From positions 8,184,001 through 8,248,000 of the forward strand of contig NC_017093.1 of assembly GCF_000284295.1 (NCBI RefSeq): a stretch of DNA of 64,000 nucleotides, given 5' to 3'. The notes below the pieces were generated by a model that worked only from the letters and a program-made list of their open reading frames with translations, had not been told where the DNA came from and did not search any database. The stretch is from Actinoplanes missouriensis 431. GTDB lineage: Bacteria > Actinomycetota > Actinomycetes > Mycobacteriales > Micromonosporaceae. Shown here piece by piece: positions 19,655-28,171 of this stretch (the first letter of the stretch is position 1; each line of letters starts with the position of its first letter). The position numbers were made by a program, and so were the translations under genes.

Positions 19655-20577
19655 TCTGTGCTCCCCATCAGGGTATCGGCGCCGGCGTCGAGGAGATCGA
19701 TGGCGAGTGCCTTGCCGATCTCCGCCGCGCCGGCGGGCGTTCCGGTGCGCGACAGCCGGATGGCTCGAACCCCATCTGGGCTGATCACCGCACCGCGCAG
19801 GTAGATCTCGTCACCGTTCTCACCTTCGGCGAGCTCGGCATAGGCGGCGACCGGGGCGGAGCACCCGGCCTCCAGCGTGGCAAGCAACGCCCGTTCCGCC
19901 ATGACGGCGGCCCGGGTCGGTGCGTGGTCGAGCTCGGACAGCAGCCCGACCAGGTCCGCGTCGCCGGCCCGGCACTCCACCGCCAGCGCGCCCTGGGCAG
20001 GGGCGGGCAGCATGAGCATCGGGTCGAGCGTCTCGCTGATCTGAGCGGTCCGGCCGAGACGCGCCAGACCGGCTCGGGCGAGGACGACGGCGTCGAGGTC
20101 GGCCTCGGGGCCGAGCACTCGTGCAATCCGCGTGTCCACGTTCCCTCGAATCGGCGTGACCTGCAACTCTAGGCCGAGAGCACGCAGTTGCGCGATTCGG
20201 CGCACCGCTCCGGTCCCGATCTTGGAACCGGGCGGGAGTTCGGCGAGGGTCAGGCCGTCCCGGCTGATCAACGCGTCCCGGGGGTCCTCCCGCACCGGGA
20301 CGGCGGCGATGTGCAGCCGCGGGTGGGCAGCAGTGGGCAGGTCCTTGTACGAGTGGACGGCGAAGTCGATCTCATCGGCGACCAGCGCGTCACGCAGCGC
20401 GGACACGAAGACACCCACGCCCAGCCGGGCGACGGGCTCCGCGGATTTGTCGCCGGGAGTGACGATCCGGACCAGCTCCACCGGGCGGCCGGTGGCAGCG
20501 GTCAGCGCGTCGGCGACCATCTGCGACTGGGTGACGGCCAGGGCGCTGCCCCGGGTGCCGAGCCGAAGCGGTTTCAC
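19651..20577 (-). CDS. hemC: Porphobilinogen deaminase (hydroxymethylbilane synthase)
   Basis: A 308-residue enzyme that polymerises four porphobilinogens to hydroxymethylbilane. It shows RLGTRGSALAVTQSQMVAD at the N-terminus, DFAVHSYKDLPT with the catalytic Asp region, PIRGNVDTRI, and LEAGCSAPVAAYA carrying the cysteine that attaches the dipyrromethane cofactor. Length is normal for the family. It overlaps both hemA upstream and hemD downstream by ATGA. Confidence 0.96.
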   Translation of the reverse strand: MKPLRLGTRGSALAVTQSQMVADALTAATGRPVELVRIVTPGDKSAEPVARLGVGVFVSALRDALVADEIDFAVHSYKDLPTAAHPRLHIAAVPVREDPRDALISRDGLTLAELPPGSKIGTGAVRRIAQLRALGLELQVTPIRGNVDTRIARVLGPEADLDAVVLARAGLARLGRTAQISETLDPMLMLPAPAQGALAVECRAGDADLVGLLSELDHAPTRAAVMAERALLATLEAGCSAPVAAYAELAEGENGDEIYLRGAVISPDGVRAIRLSRTGTPAGAAEIGKALAIDLLDAGADTLMGSTE

Positions 20578-21890
20578 GCCTTCCCCCCGATCTCCGGCAC
20601 CGCGTTCGCGTGGGTGGCGAGCGGCACGTCCAGGTCGAACAGTTCACGCAGCAGCGCCGCGTACTGATCCCCGCCGGGCTCGGCGGCCAGCTGCCGGACC
20701 CGTACCGTCGGCGAATGCAGCAGTTGCTGCACGACCCGGTGCAGGGTACGGGAAACATCGGCCCGCTGCTCCTCGGTGAAGTCCGGCCGCCGCGAGACCA
20801 GCTTGCGCATCTCCGCCGAGACCACCTCCTCCGCACGGGTCCGCAACGCCGCCACGGTAGGCGCGATCTCCGCGCCGCGCAGCCAGCCGAGGAAGTTGTC
20901 CACCTCACTGGCGACGATCTGCTCGACGGCAGCGGTCTCGGCCGCCGCGGGCAACGCCCGGCGGCTCGCCGCGAGGCTGTCGATGTCGACCACGACCAGG
21001 CCCGGCAGGTCGGCGGCGTCCGGCGCCACGTCCCGCGGCACGGCCAGGTCCAGCACGACGAGCGGGTGCGCGGCGCCGCCTCGGGCGGCGAGCGCCGCCT
21101 CCAGCCGGGCGCGGGTCAGCACCGGCTCGGTGGACGCGGTCGCGCTGACCACGATGTCCACCTCACGCAGGGCCGTCTCCAGCTCCTCGAAGCCGACCGC
21201 GACCGCGCCGTACGCCTCGGCCAGCCGGTCGGCACGCTCCAGGCTGCGGTTGGTGATCCGCAGCGGGCCCACCCCGGTACGCGTCAGCGTGGCCACCGAG
21301 AGCGCGCCCATCGCGCCCGCCCCGATCACCAGCGCGGGCCGCCCGGACAGGTCGCCACCGAGGTGGTCGGCGGCCACGTCCAGCGCGGCCGTCACGACGC
21401 TCTGGCCGGCCCGGTCGATGCCGGTCTCGGCGTGCGCCCGCTTGCCGACCCGCAGCGCCTGCTGCATCAGCTCGTGCAGCAGCCGGCCGGCGGAGTCCAC
21501 CTCGGTCGCCGCGTGGTACGCGTCGCGCAGCTGCCCGAGGATCTGCGCCTCGCCGACGACCATCGAGTCGAGACCGGACGAGACCCGGAACGAGTGCTGG
21601 ACCGCCGCCTCGCCGTAGTGCACGTAGAGATGGCCGGCGAGCTCGTTGGCCGGGATGCCGGAGTGCTCGGCGAGCACGTTGCAGATGTCGCCGAGGCCGC
21701 CGTGGAAGCCGGAGACCGCCGCGTAGACCTCGACCCGGTTGCAGGTGGAGACCACGACGGCCTCACCCACGTACGGCTGGGCGACGAGCCTCTGCAGCAA
21801 CTCGGGCACCGCGGACTCGGGAATGGCGAGCCGCTCCAGGGCCGCGACGTCGGCGGTGCGGTACGAGGCACCGATGCTGAGCAGGTTCAC
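20574..21890 (-). CDS. hemA: Glutamyl-tRNA reductase
   Basis: A 438-residue NADPH-dependent enzyme that reduces glutamyl-tRNA to glutamate-1-semialdehyde, the committed step of C5-pathway tetrapyrrole synthesis. The nucleophilic cysteine is in VVVSTCNRVEVYA near residue 50, and SSGLDSMVVGEAQILGQ follows. The NADPH domain has LVIGAGAMGALSVATL. It overlaps rex by ATGA at the start and hemC at the end, so dosage is tied to Rex control. Confidence 0.96.
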   Translation of the reverse strand: MNLLSIGASYRTADVAALERLAIPESAVPELLQRLVAQPYVGEAVVVSTCNRVEVYAAVSGFHGGLGDICNVLAEHSGIPANELAGHLYVHYGEAAVQHSFRVSSGLDSMVVGEAQILGQLRDAYHAATEVDSAGRLLHELMQQALRVGKRAHAETGIDRAGQSVVTAALDVAADHLGGDLSGRPALVIGAGAMGALSVATLTRTGVGPLRITNRSLERADRLAEAYGAVAVGFEELETALREVDIVVSATASTEPVLTRARLEAALAARGGAAHPLVVLDLAVPRDVAPDAADLPGLVVVDIDSLAASRRALPAAAETAAVEQIVASEVDNFLGWLRGAEIAPTVAALRTRAEEVVSAEMRKLVSRRPDFTEEQRADVSRTLHRVVQQLLHSPTVRVRQLAAEPGGDQYAALLRELFDLDVPLATHANAVPEIGGKA

Positions 21891-22627
21891 GAGCCGACCG
21901 CCTCCTGATTGCCCGCCGCGGCGGACCGGCCACCAGGTAGCGCGGTCAGAGACGCCTTGCGGTGCTCATGGAACGAAAGGATCTGCAGCTCTATCGCGAG
22001 ATCCACCTTACGAACATCAACATTGGGGGGCACCGAGAGCACGCCCGGCGCGAAGTTCAGGATGCTTGTCACACCGGCGGCGACCAGCACGTCGGCCACC
22101 GCCTGGGCGGAGCCGGGCGGGGTGGCGATGACGCCGATCGCGATCGACTCCTCGGCGGCGACCGCGTTCAGGTCGTCGATGTGCCGCACGGTGAGGCCGT
22201 TGATCCGCTCGCCGACCTTGTTCGGGTCGGCGTCGAAGAGGGCCACCACCCGGAAACCACGGCTCGCGAACCCGGCGTAACCCGCCAGAGCCTGCCCGAG
22301 GTTGCCGACGCCGACCAGGCAGACCGCCCGGTTCTTGTCCAGCCCGAGGATGTACTCGATCTGGTCGACGAGCAGGGCCACGTCGTAACCGACGCCCCGC
22401 GTGCCGTACGAACCGAGGTGCGAGAGGTCCTTGCGGAGCTTCGCGGAGTTCACTCCGGCCGCGGCCGCGAGGCCCTCACTGGAGACGGTCTCGGCGCCGG
22501 TCTCGGCGAGGTGGTGGAGAGCCCGCAGGTACTCGGGCAGCCGCGCGATAGTGGCCTCCGGGAGATCCGGGAAGGCCGGGACGCCACCGGCATCGCCGGG
22601 CGTGCTTCCTTGACGCTGCTGACTCAT
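21887..22627 (-). CDS. rex: Redox-sensing transcriptional repressor Rex
   Basis: A 246-residue repressor that senses the NADH/NAD+ ratio. The N-terminal winged helix is seen in IARLPEYLRALHHL and SSEGLAAAAGVNSAKLRKDL. The C-terminal Rossmann domain has VCLVGVGNLGQALAGYAGF followed by FDADPNKVG and the domain-swap helix VADVLVAAGVTSILNFAPG. The ATG at 22627 is chosen because the protein family starts with this kind of short polar tail before the wing; a longer open frame runs upstream through the operator and is not real. The gene heads rex-hemACD-hemB, with a Rex-type operator upstream at 22741-22758. Confidence 0.96.
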   Translation of the reverse strand: MSQQRQGSTPGDAGGVPAFPDLPEATIARLPEYLRALHHLAETGAETVSSEGLAAAAGVNSAKLRKDLSHLGSYGTRGVGYDVALLVDQIEYILGLDKNRAVCLVGVGNLGQALAGYAGFASRGFRVVALFDADPNKVGERINGLTVRHIDDLNAVAAEESIAIGVIATPPGSAQAVADVLVAAGVTSILNFAPGVLSVPPNVDVRKVDLAIELQILSFHEHRKASLTALPGGRSAAAGNQEAVGS

Positions 22628-22740
22628 CTGACTCCGTGCCGACGAGGCGGACCTGCGGTGAGCCCTGTCTGTGCGATACCGGTGAAACCCTCTTGGGGCG
22701 GCTGTGGTAGCGGGGCTCGTCGGAGTCACAGAGTAGGCGC

Positions 22741-22758
22741 TTGTGAAGGCGTGCACAA
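22741..22758. promoter_or_regulatory. Rex operator (ROP-like)
   Basis: TTGTGAAGGCGTGCACAA matches the Rex operator pattern TTGTGAA-N4-TTCACAA at 13 of 14 fixed bases. It lies 114 bp before the rex ATG. In Streptomyces coelicolor Rex autoregulates rex-hemACD from such a site, so the same loop is likely here. Confidence 0.88.
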
Positions 22759-22762
22759 ATCG

Positions 22763-22792
22763 CGATCTTGTCGGGACAATTGGACAAGATCG
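22763..22792. promoter_or_regulatory. Second palindrome beside the Rex operator
   Basis: CGATCTTGTC at 22763-22772 is matched exactly by GACAAGATCG at 22783-22792 around a 10-nt spacer. It starts 5 bp from the Rex operator. It contains TTGT and ACAA halves but lacks the Rex TGAA core, so it may bind another regulator or form an RNA hairpin at the transcript start. Confidence 0.55.
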
Positions 22793-22859
22793 ACCCAGCT
22801 GTGTTAGCCGAGCCGACCTGTCGAGTATTACCGAGCGACACCCGCCAGGGCCACCTGAC

Positions 22860-23594
22860 TCAGAGTGAGCCTTTTCCAACGTGACCAGGGCCTCGCTTGC
22901 CGGCGCCGGAGAACGGCCCGGCCGCTTCAGGCCCGATGTCAGGTTGAAAATTGCTCATTGACATGGCCATCTTTACCGCGCCTACCAGCGTGTCGGCGAC
23001 CGGATAGCCGGAAGTGCGCAGCCGGTCCGGGTCGGTGAAGCCGCCGGTGTAGAGGACCGCCGCCCCGCCGACCGACTCGGCGGCGTGCGCGTCATCCAGA
23101 GAGTCACCGATCATGACGACGTTGCCGCCGTCGACGCCGAGCTCGGCCAGATGCCGGGCCAGGTGCCCGGCCTTCAGGTCGCCGCCGACCTCGGTGCGCA
23201 ATCCGTCGATCCGGGCGAAGAGGCCGGCCAGGCCGAACGTCTCGACGGCCGGGACCAGCTCGTTGTGGAACCACATGGAGAGCAGCGACTGCGATCCCGG
23301 CCAGGTCCTGATCGCGGCCATCGCGTCGGCGGCCAGCGAGATGTCGGTCAGCCCGAGACGGTACGCGTCGTGGAAGATCACATCGAGCCGCCCGAACTCC
23401 TCGGCGTCCACGGCCCGGCCGAGCATCTCGGCGTAGAACTCCGCCACCGGCCGGCGGAACGCGCGCCGGTGCTCGTCGGCGGCGACGCTGCGCCCGCCGG
23501 CCGTGGCGAACGCGGCGTTGGTCGAGGAGACCACCAGGTGAAGGTCGTCGAGAAGGGTGCCGTTCCAGTCCCAGACCAGGTGCTTAGCTGTCAC
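22860..23594 (-). CDS. HAD-superfamily hydrolase
   Basis: A 244-residue phosphatase-like protein. Motif I is KHLVWDWNGTLLDD, where the second Asp of the usual DxD is Asn, as in many actinobacterial HAD hydrolases of this kind. A PGP-like cap follows, then a Lys in the region GDLKAGHLARHL and motif IV NVVMIGDSLDDAHAAES. The last 35 residues are a polar tail rich in Gly and Lys without known function. The GTG at 23594 starts 11 bp after the glutaredoxin-like gene, in the same direction, so they are probably co-transcribed. Substrate unknown. Confidence 0.85.
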   Translation of the reverse strand: MTAKHLVWDWNGTLLDDLHLVVSSTNAAFATAGGRSVAADEHRRAFRRPVAEFYAEMLGRAVDAEEFGRLDVIFHDAYRLGLTDISLAADAMAAIRTWPGSQSLLSMWFHNELVPAVETFGLAGLFARIDGLRTEVGGDLKAGHLARHLAELGVDGGNVVMIGDSLDDAHAAESVGGAAVLYTGGFTDPDRLRTSGYPVADTLVGAVKMAMSMSNFQPDIGPEAAGPFSGAGKRGPGHVGKGSL

Positions 23595-23605
23595 GAGGAG
23601 CAAAG

Positions 23606-23854
23606 TTACAGGCGTGGTTCCCCTGGCTGTCGAGCCAAATCCCGCAGCAGGCGCTCCTCCTCGATCCGCCAGTACCCGTGTTCCTTGCCGTCCAGCAGCA
23701 GCACCGGCACCCGGTCGCCGTAATCGCGCTCCAGCTCGATGTCGGAGTCCACGTCGACCTTGGTCCACTGCTGCGGCGCGATCCGGTCCAGGGTCTGCTC
23801 GGCGACCTCGCAGAGGTGGCAGCCGGTCCGGCTGATCAGGGTGAGTCGGTTCAT
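23606..23854 (-). CDS. Glutaredoxin-like (DUF836) small protein
   Basis: An 82-residue thioredoxin-fold protein starting MNRLTLISRTGCHLCEVAEQ, with the redox CHLC motif at residues 12-15 and the cis-Pro region DRVPVLLLDGKEH. Such proteins exchange thiol-disulfide or mycothiol-linked electrons in actinobacteria; the partner is unknown. Its ATG overlaps the stop of the AMP-dependent ligase (ATGA), so it is coupled to that gene. Confidence 0.85.
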   Translation of the reverse strand: MNRLTLISRTGCHLCEVAEQTLDRIAPQQWTKVDVDSDIELERDYGDRVPVLLLDGKEHGYWRIEEERLLRDLARQPGEPRL

Positions 23855-25362
23855 AGCTCCTTCTTACGCACTTTGCCGATCGGCGACCGGGGCAGCTCGG
23901 TGACCAGCTCGATCCCGGGCAGCTTGAAGCGAGCCAGCCGGGCCGCGCACCACACCTGCAGCTCGGCCACGCTCGGCGGCGGGTCGCCCGCGGCCACCAC
24001 GTACGCGTGCGGCCGCTGCCCGGACTCCGCGTCGGGCACCGCGACCACGGCGGCGGCGGCCACCCTCGGATGCCCGTCCAGCACCCGTTCTATCTCGGCG
24101 GGGTAGACGTTGAAGCCGTTCACCAGGATCAGCTCCCCGATCCGGTCGACCAGGACCAGGTCGCCGTCGCCGTCCGCGTACGCCACGTCGCCGGTCGGCC
24201 ACCAGCCGTCCGGGCCGGGGCCGCCGCTGCCGTCCGGCCAGTAACCGGAGAAGAGGTTGGGGCCGCGCACCACGATCTCGCCGGGGTCGGTGCCGGCTGA
24301 GGCCGCGACGTCCAGGTCCAGCTCGGCACGGTCCAGCTCGGCAAGGTCGTCATCGACCGATGGGGTGCCGTCGCGCCACAGCTCGGCGCCGGTCGGGTCG
24401 CGCAGCAGCAGCTCGATCCCGGGCAGCGGCCGGCCGATCGAGTCGCTCTTGTCCCGGTGACTGACGGCGGTGGTGGTGAGGACGGGCGCGGTCTCGGTCA
24501 GCCCGTACCCGATCAGGATGCTCTTGCCGGTCGCGGCGTGGAAGCGCGCCGCCGTGCCCGCGCCCAGCGGCGCCGCGCCACAGACCGCGGTCCGCAGGCC
24601 GCGCAGCGACTCGGCAGCGCCGGGCGCCGCGATCCAGGCCTGATACATACCGGGCACGCCGACCGCGACCGTCACGTCGTGCCGGGTGATCAGCGCGAGC
24701 GTCTCCGCCGGGTCGAAACGCTCGGCCAGCACCCCTGTCGCCGCGTGGTGGGCGACCGTGCCGAGCCCGGTGTTCAGGCCGTAGGCGTGGAAGAACGGCA
24801 CCGCGAGCAGCACCACGTCGCCGGAGCCGACCACCGGCGGCTCGATCCGGTCCAGCTGGTCGTGGTTGGCCGCCAGCGCGGCGTGGGTGAGCATGGCCCC
24901 TTTCGGACGCCCGCTCGTGCCCGAGGTGTAGAGCAGGACCGCGAGATCCGCTGCCTTCACCGCCGGCAGGATGCCGTCCCCGGCCTCCTGCCCATCGGGT
25001 ACGCGGGGAGCGGTCACCAGGCGCAGCCGGGGCGGTCCCGCCGGTTCCCCCACGATCAGCACCGCCCCCGAGTCCATCACCGCGTGATCGATCTCGCGGG
25101 CCGTGTAACCGGGATTGAGCGGCACCGCGACCCGGCCGGCGCGCAGCACTCCGAAGTAGGCGACGGCGAAGTCCACGGTGTTGCCGAGGACCAGCGCGAC
25201 CCGGTCGCCGGGCGCGGTGCGCGCGGCCGTCCAGTGCGCCGCGGCGGACACGCGGCTGTCCAATTCCGCCCATGTGAGGACCGCGTCACCGGCGATCAGG
25301 GCGGGCCGGTCGGGGTGGCGGCCGGCGGCCTCGGCAACCGGATCGCGGGCGGGTTCCTCCAC
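23851..25362 (-). CDS. AMP-dependent acyl-CoA synthetase/ligase
   Basis: A 503-residue member of the ANL superfamily that adenylates a carboxylic acid and transfers it to CoA or another acceptor. Visible cores are LLYTSGTSGRPKGAMLTH (A3), IGYGLTETAPVLTTTAV (A5), VDRIGELILVNGFNVYPAEI (A7-A8) and SPIGKVRKKEL with the A10 lysine. A short acidic insertion (DDDLAELDRAELDLDVAA) precedes A6. The GTG at 25362 is chosen because family similarity begins at EEPARDPVAEAAGRHPDR; an open frame continues 33 codons upstream. It heads an operon with the glutaredoxin-like and HAD genes. Substrate not predictable from what is visible. Confidence 0.85.
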   Translation of the reverse strand: MEEPARDPVAEAAGRHPDRPALIAGDAVLTWAELDSRVSAAAHWTAARTAPGDRVALVLGNTVDFAVAYFGVLRAGRVAVPLNPGYTAREIDHAVMDSGAVLIVGEPAGPPRLRLVTAPRVPDGQEAGDGILPAVKAADLAVLLYTSGTSGRPKGAMLTHAALAANHDQLDRIEPPVVGSGDVVLLAVPFFHAYGLNTGLGTVAHHAATGVLAERFDPAETLALITRHDVTVAVGVPGMYQAWIAAPGAAESLRGLRTAVCGAAPLGAGTAARFHAATGKSILIGYGLTETAPVLTTTAVSHRDKSDSIGRPLPGIELLLRDPTGAELWRDGTPSVDDDLAELDRAELDLDVAASAGTDPGEIVVRGPNLFSGYWPDGSGGPGPDGWWPTGDVAYADGDGDLVLVDRIGELILVNGFNVYPAEIERVLDGHPRVAAAAVVAVPDAESGQRPHAYVVAAGDPPPSVAELQVWCAARLARFKLPGIELVTELPRSPIGKVRKKEL

Positions 25363-25537
25363 GAGGCCCGAGTTTGGCACAAACGGCCCCGGAGCGGCAT
25401 GCCGGACATCAGGTCCGTCGGTTCCGGCGCTCCACCGGCAATCGTCGAGCCGACGGCGCACGCGGTAAAGATCCGATTCGCGGCTTTACTCGGAGCGCAC
25501 ATGGTGTGCGACTCCCTGTGTCCGAAGTCGGTGATAC

Positions 25538-25556
25538 TTCCGTCTGCGTAACGGAA
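25538..25556. promoter_or_regulatory. Small palindrome in the bldN upstream region
   Basis: TTCCGT and ACGGAA flank a 7-nt spacer (CTGCGTA). It lies about 90 bp before the small ORF that precedes bldN and 176 bp after the divergent ligase start. It could be an operator for either direction. The motif is short, so chance is a real alternative. Confidence 0.35.
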
Positions 25557-25647
25557 TCCACACCAACGGGTGAGGTCGACCAGCTTTTCAGCGGGTTGAC
25601 CCGCCCCTTTTGTTGTGAGTGACCACCCTCATCCCGAGGAGGCCGCT

Positions 25648-25740
25648 GTGCCACACAAAGCACGGAATCATGGCGAATTCATGTCTGGCGGGACTGATTC
25701 GCGATCGTCGCAGGCCCGCCGGGTTGAGGAGGCGAAGTGA
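25648..25740 (+). CDS. 30-codon ORF translationally coupled to bldN
   Basis: A short reading frame of 30 residues starting VPHKARNHGEFMSG and ending RRVEEAK. The GTG at 25648 has GAGGAGG 5 nt upstream, a better ribosome binding site than many long genes here. Its TGA (25738-25740) overlaps the GTG start of bldN (25737-25739) as GTGA. The bldN Shine-Dalgarno (GAGGAGG) lies inside this ORF and encodes its last residues. This is the layout expected of a leader peptide or coupling cistron. No known family is recognised, and conservation has not been tested. Confidence 0.55.
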   Translation: MPHKARNHGEFMSGGTDSRSSQARRVEEAK

Positions 25741-26690
25741 CTCATGTGTACGCCGGGGACCCGTTCCACCGCGATGTCCTCGCGGCCCGGCTCGCGCTCA
25801 ACGAGGGCTTGAACACCCTGCGTGAGTCGTTCGACGGCGGAATCGTCAACGCGATCCGCGGCGACAGCCCGAAGCAGACCGGCAGCCGCCGGACGCCCAA
25901 CGGGCCGCCGGCCGTCACCCAGCCACACGGAGGCAACGGCAAGTTCGGCGGCCGGGCCGGCTCACCCCGCCCGCCCGCCCAGCCGACCGCGGGTCAGCGG
26001 TCGAACATCGGGGAGGCGGAGACGACGCCGGGCGACCACACCGTCGTCCTGCCGACCCAGAGCACCACCGGACCGCCCACCGAGACCGCGCCGCCGAAAC
26101 ACCCGGCCCGGCCCGATCGTGGCGACCCCGCCGCCGAGGTGTGGGCGCTCGTCGAACGGGCACAGGCCGGCGAGGCCGAGGCCTTCGGACTGATCTACGA
26201 CCGGTACGTGGACACCGTCTTCCGGTTCGTCTACTTCCGGGTCGGCAACCGGCAGCTCGCCGAGGACCTCACCTCGGACACCTTCCTGCGCGCGCTCAAG
26301 CGGATCGGCAGCTTCACCTGGCAGGGCCGTGACCTCGGCGCCTGGCTGGTCACGATCGCCCGCAACCTGGTCGCCGACCACTTCAAGTCGGGGCGCTACC
26401 GCCTCGAGGTGACCACCGGGGACGTCCTCGACGCCGACCGGGAGGACCGCGGACCGGAGGGCAGCCCGGAATCCGCAGTGGTCGACCACATCACGAACGT
26501 CGCCCTGCTCACCGCGGTCAAGCAGCTCAACCCCGAGCAGCAGGAGTGCATCGTGCTGCGCTTCCTGCAGGGCTTCTCGGTGGCCGAGACGGCACAGACC
26601 ATGGGCAAGAACGAGGGCGCCATCAAGGCCCTGCAGTACCGGGCAGTCCGGGCGCTCAACCGGCTGCTGCCGGAAGGGTTCCAGTCTTGA
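25737..26690 (+). CDS. bldN: BldN-type developmental ECF sigma factor
   Basis: A 317-residue sigma-70 family protein. From about residue 132 it resembles Streptomyces BldN closely: LVERAQAGEAEAFGLIYDRY and EDLTSDTFLRALKRIGSFTW (region 2), AWLVTIARNLVADHFKSGRY, then region 4 LNPEQQECIVLRFLQGFSVA and KNEGAIKALQYRAVRALNR. The first 130 residues are a Pro/Gly/Thr-rich extension. Streptomyces BldN also has an N-terminal pro-sequence, shorter and different, that is cleaved before activity; this one may be too. The GTG at 25737 has GAGGAGG upstream. The next gene is rsbN-like. In a sporangium former it would control development and surface proteins; that role is inference. Confidence 0.9.
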   Translation: MTHVYAGDPFHRDVLAARLALNEGLNTLRESFDGGIVNAIRGDSPKQTGSRRTPNGPPAVTQPHGGNGKFGGRAGSPRPPAQPTAGQRSNIGEAETTPGDHTVVLPTQSTTGPPTETAPPKHPARPDRGDPAAEVWALVERAQAGEAEAFGLIYDRYVDTVFRFVYFRVGNRQLAEDLTSDTFLRALKRIGSFTWQGRDLGAWLVTIARNLVADHFKSGRYRLEVTTGDVLDADREDRGPEGSPESAVVDHITNVALLTAVKQLNPEQQECIVLRFLQGFSVAETAQTMGKNEGAIKALQYRAVRALNRLLPEGFQS

Positions 26691-26865
26691 TCAGGCGCTC
26701 TCGGATGTCGATCTCCGATACCCGACGGCACCCCCTCGTACCCGTAACCGGTGCCGCGTGTCGCGCGTTTGTCCGGATGCGAGCCGGGGCCGGTAAATCC
26801 GCCTCCGTCGCCTACGCCGGCCCGCAGGCCGGCGAGACAGCCACGAGCGAGGGGAGGTGCCCACG

Positions 26866-28047
26866 GTGAAGTTCGAATTCCTGGACCGCCGGAGCGCCGA
26901 GCGCTTCGCGGAACTACTCGACGAGGCCGGCGGCGCCCGTCGGCACCACACCCGTGGGCAAGCCGACGAGGAGCTCAACCGGCTGGTCGCCATCGGCAGC
27001 CGCCTCGGCGCGGCCCGGCCCGGCGCACCTGTCGAATCCGAGTTCCGCGTGGGCCTGCGCGCCATGCTGGTCGCCACGGCCGAGCGGGACGGCATCGGCC
27101 GGACCGCCGTCGACGACGCCGAACCCGTCATCGACACGACCGGCGGAAGCAGGCGTTCGTTCTTCGGCCGCCGGATCCGGGCCCGGGGCGCGATCGTGAT
27201 CGGCGTCGCCGCCGGTGCGATGGCGGTCTCCGGGATCTCCGCGGCGAGCGAGAGCGCATCGCCCGGCGACGCGCTCTACGGCGTCAAGCGATCCACCGAG
27301 CGGGCGCAGCTGGCGATCGCCGGTTCGGACGTGTCTCGGGGACAGCTCTCGCTGGACTTCGCCCGCAACCGGCTGGCCGAGGCGGTCGCCATGGACGGCG
27401 GCGACCCGGCGTTCCGTACGGTGCTGGACGACATGGACGCGGACACACGCAAGGGTGTCCGGCTGCTCAACACGTCCGCCGTCTCTCATCAGGACACCAA
27501 GCCGCTGACCACGCTGGACGGTTTCGTCGTGGCGCAGCGCAAGGTGTTCGCACCGGCCCTGGGCGAGCTCTCCCCGGCCAACCGGGACCGGGCCGCGGCG
27601 TCGCTGGCGCTGCTGGAGGACGTGGCGGGCCGCACCGATCGGCTGCGGGCCGGCCTCGACTGCGAGAAGGTCACGCCGAGCGGATCCGACGAGCTGGGGC
27701 CGAAACTGCGCACCTGTGGCGGCGACGACGAGGACGACGCCTCCGCCGGACCGGCCGCGCACCCGAAGCCCGGGCACACCGGCGGCAAGTCGCCGAGCAA
27801 GCAGCAGGGTCAGGTCTCCACACCGAAACCGTCGAAGAGCGTGAGCACCACGAAGCCGGCCGACGCCGGCGACGCGGCGACCGTGCCGGGCACGGTGGCG
27901 CCGACGACCACGGCGCCGTCGAAGTCTCCGGCGCGGATCGGGGCGACGTCGCCCACGCCCACCGTCCCGGTGACGACTCCTCCGGTCATCGTGGACGAGG
28001 AGCAGGACGGCGGAGTGCTGGGCGGGTTGCTGAACGACCTGTTCTGA
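26866..28047 (+). CDS. rsbN: RsbN-like anti-sigma factor (DUF5667-type)
   Basis: A 393-residue single-pass membrane protein. The N-terminal 100 residues (KFEFLDRRSAERFAELLDEA onward) are the likely sigma-binding domain. One membrane helix follows (IVIGVAAGAMAVSGISAA). An extracytoplasmic region comes next, with the DUF5667-like segment SASPGDALYGVKRSTERAQL, and a long Pro/Thr/Ser/Lys-rich disordered tail. Its place directly after bldN matches rsbN in Streptomyces, whose product inhibits BldN. The GTG at 26866 is chosen because GGGGAGG lies 7 nt upstream; a GTG three codons earlier overlaps that site. A terminator follows at 28062-28106. Confidence 0.82.
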   Translation: MKFEFLDRRSAERFAELLDEAGGARRHHTRGQADEELNRLVAIGSRLGAARPGAPVESEFRVGLRAMLVATAERDGIGRTAVDDAEPVIDTTGGSRRSFFGRRIRARGAIVIGVAAGAMAVSGISAASESASPGDALYGVKRSTERAQLAIAGSDVSRGQLSLDFARNRLAEAVAMDGGDPAFRTVLDDMDADTRKGVRLLNTSAVSHQDTKPLTTLDGFVVAQRKVFAPALGELSPANRDRAAASLALLEDVAGRTDRLRAGLDCEKVTPSGSDELGPKLRTCGGDDEDDASAGPAAHPKPGHTGGKSPSKQQGQVSTPKPSKSVSTTKPADAGDAATVPGTVAPTTTAPSKSPARIGATSPTPTVPVTTPPVIVDEEQDGGVLGGLLNDLF

Positions 28048-28061
28048 GCCGGACAGCTGGC

Positions 28062-28106
28062 GAGGGGCGGTGCCGAAAGTCGTTGTCGACTTCGGGGCCG
28101 CCCCTC
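28062..28106 (+). terminator. Long hairpin after the rsbN-like gene
   Basis: GAGGGGCGG pairs exactly with CCGCCCCTC, extended inward by a second stem (CGAAAGTCG with CGACTTCG) around a TTGT loop with small mismatches. It closes the bldN-rsbN transcript and faces the convergent plsC-like gene. Confidence 0.75.
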
Positions 28107-28171
28107 AACTGTCACTATAGGTCGGTCCGGGCGATTCATTCCAGTGACTGCGACTATGTGTCACTTGACGG

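Noticed and set aside
17444..19804. 786-codon open frame opposite hemB and hemD
   Set aside because: Shadow of well-defined haem genes; the translated product is low-complexity with no recognisable domain.
22628..22879. 84-codon N-terminal extension of Rex
   Set aside because: It would translate through the Rex operator, and Rex proteins begin at the short polar tail starting at 22627.
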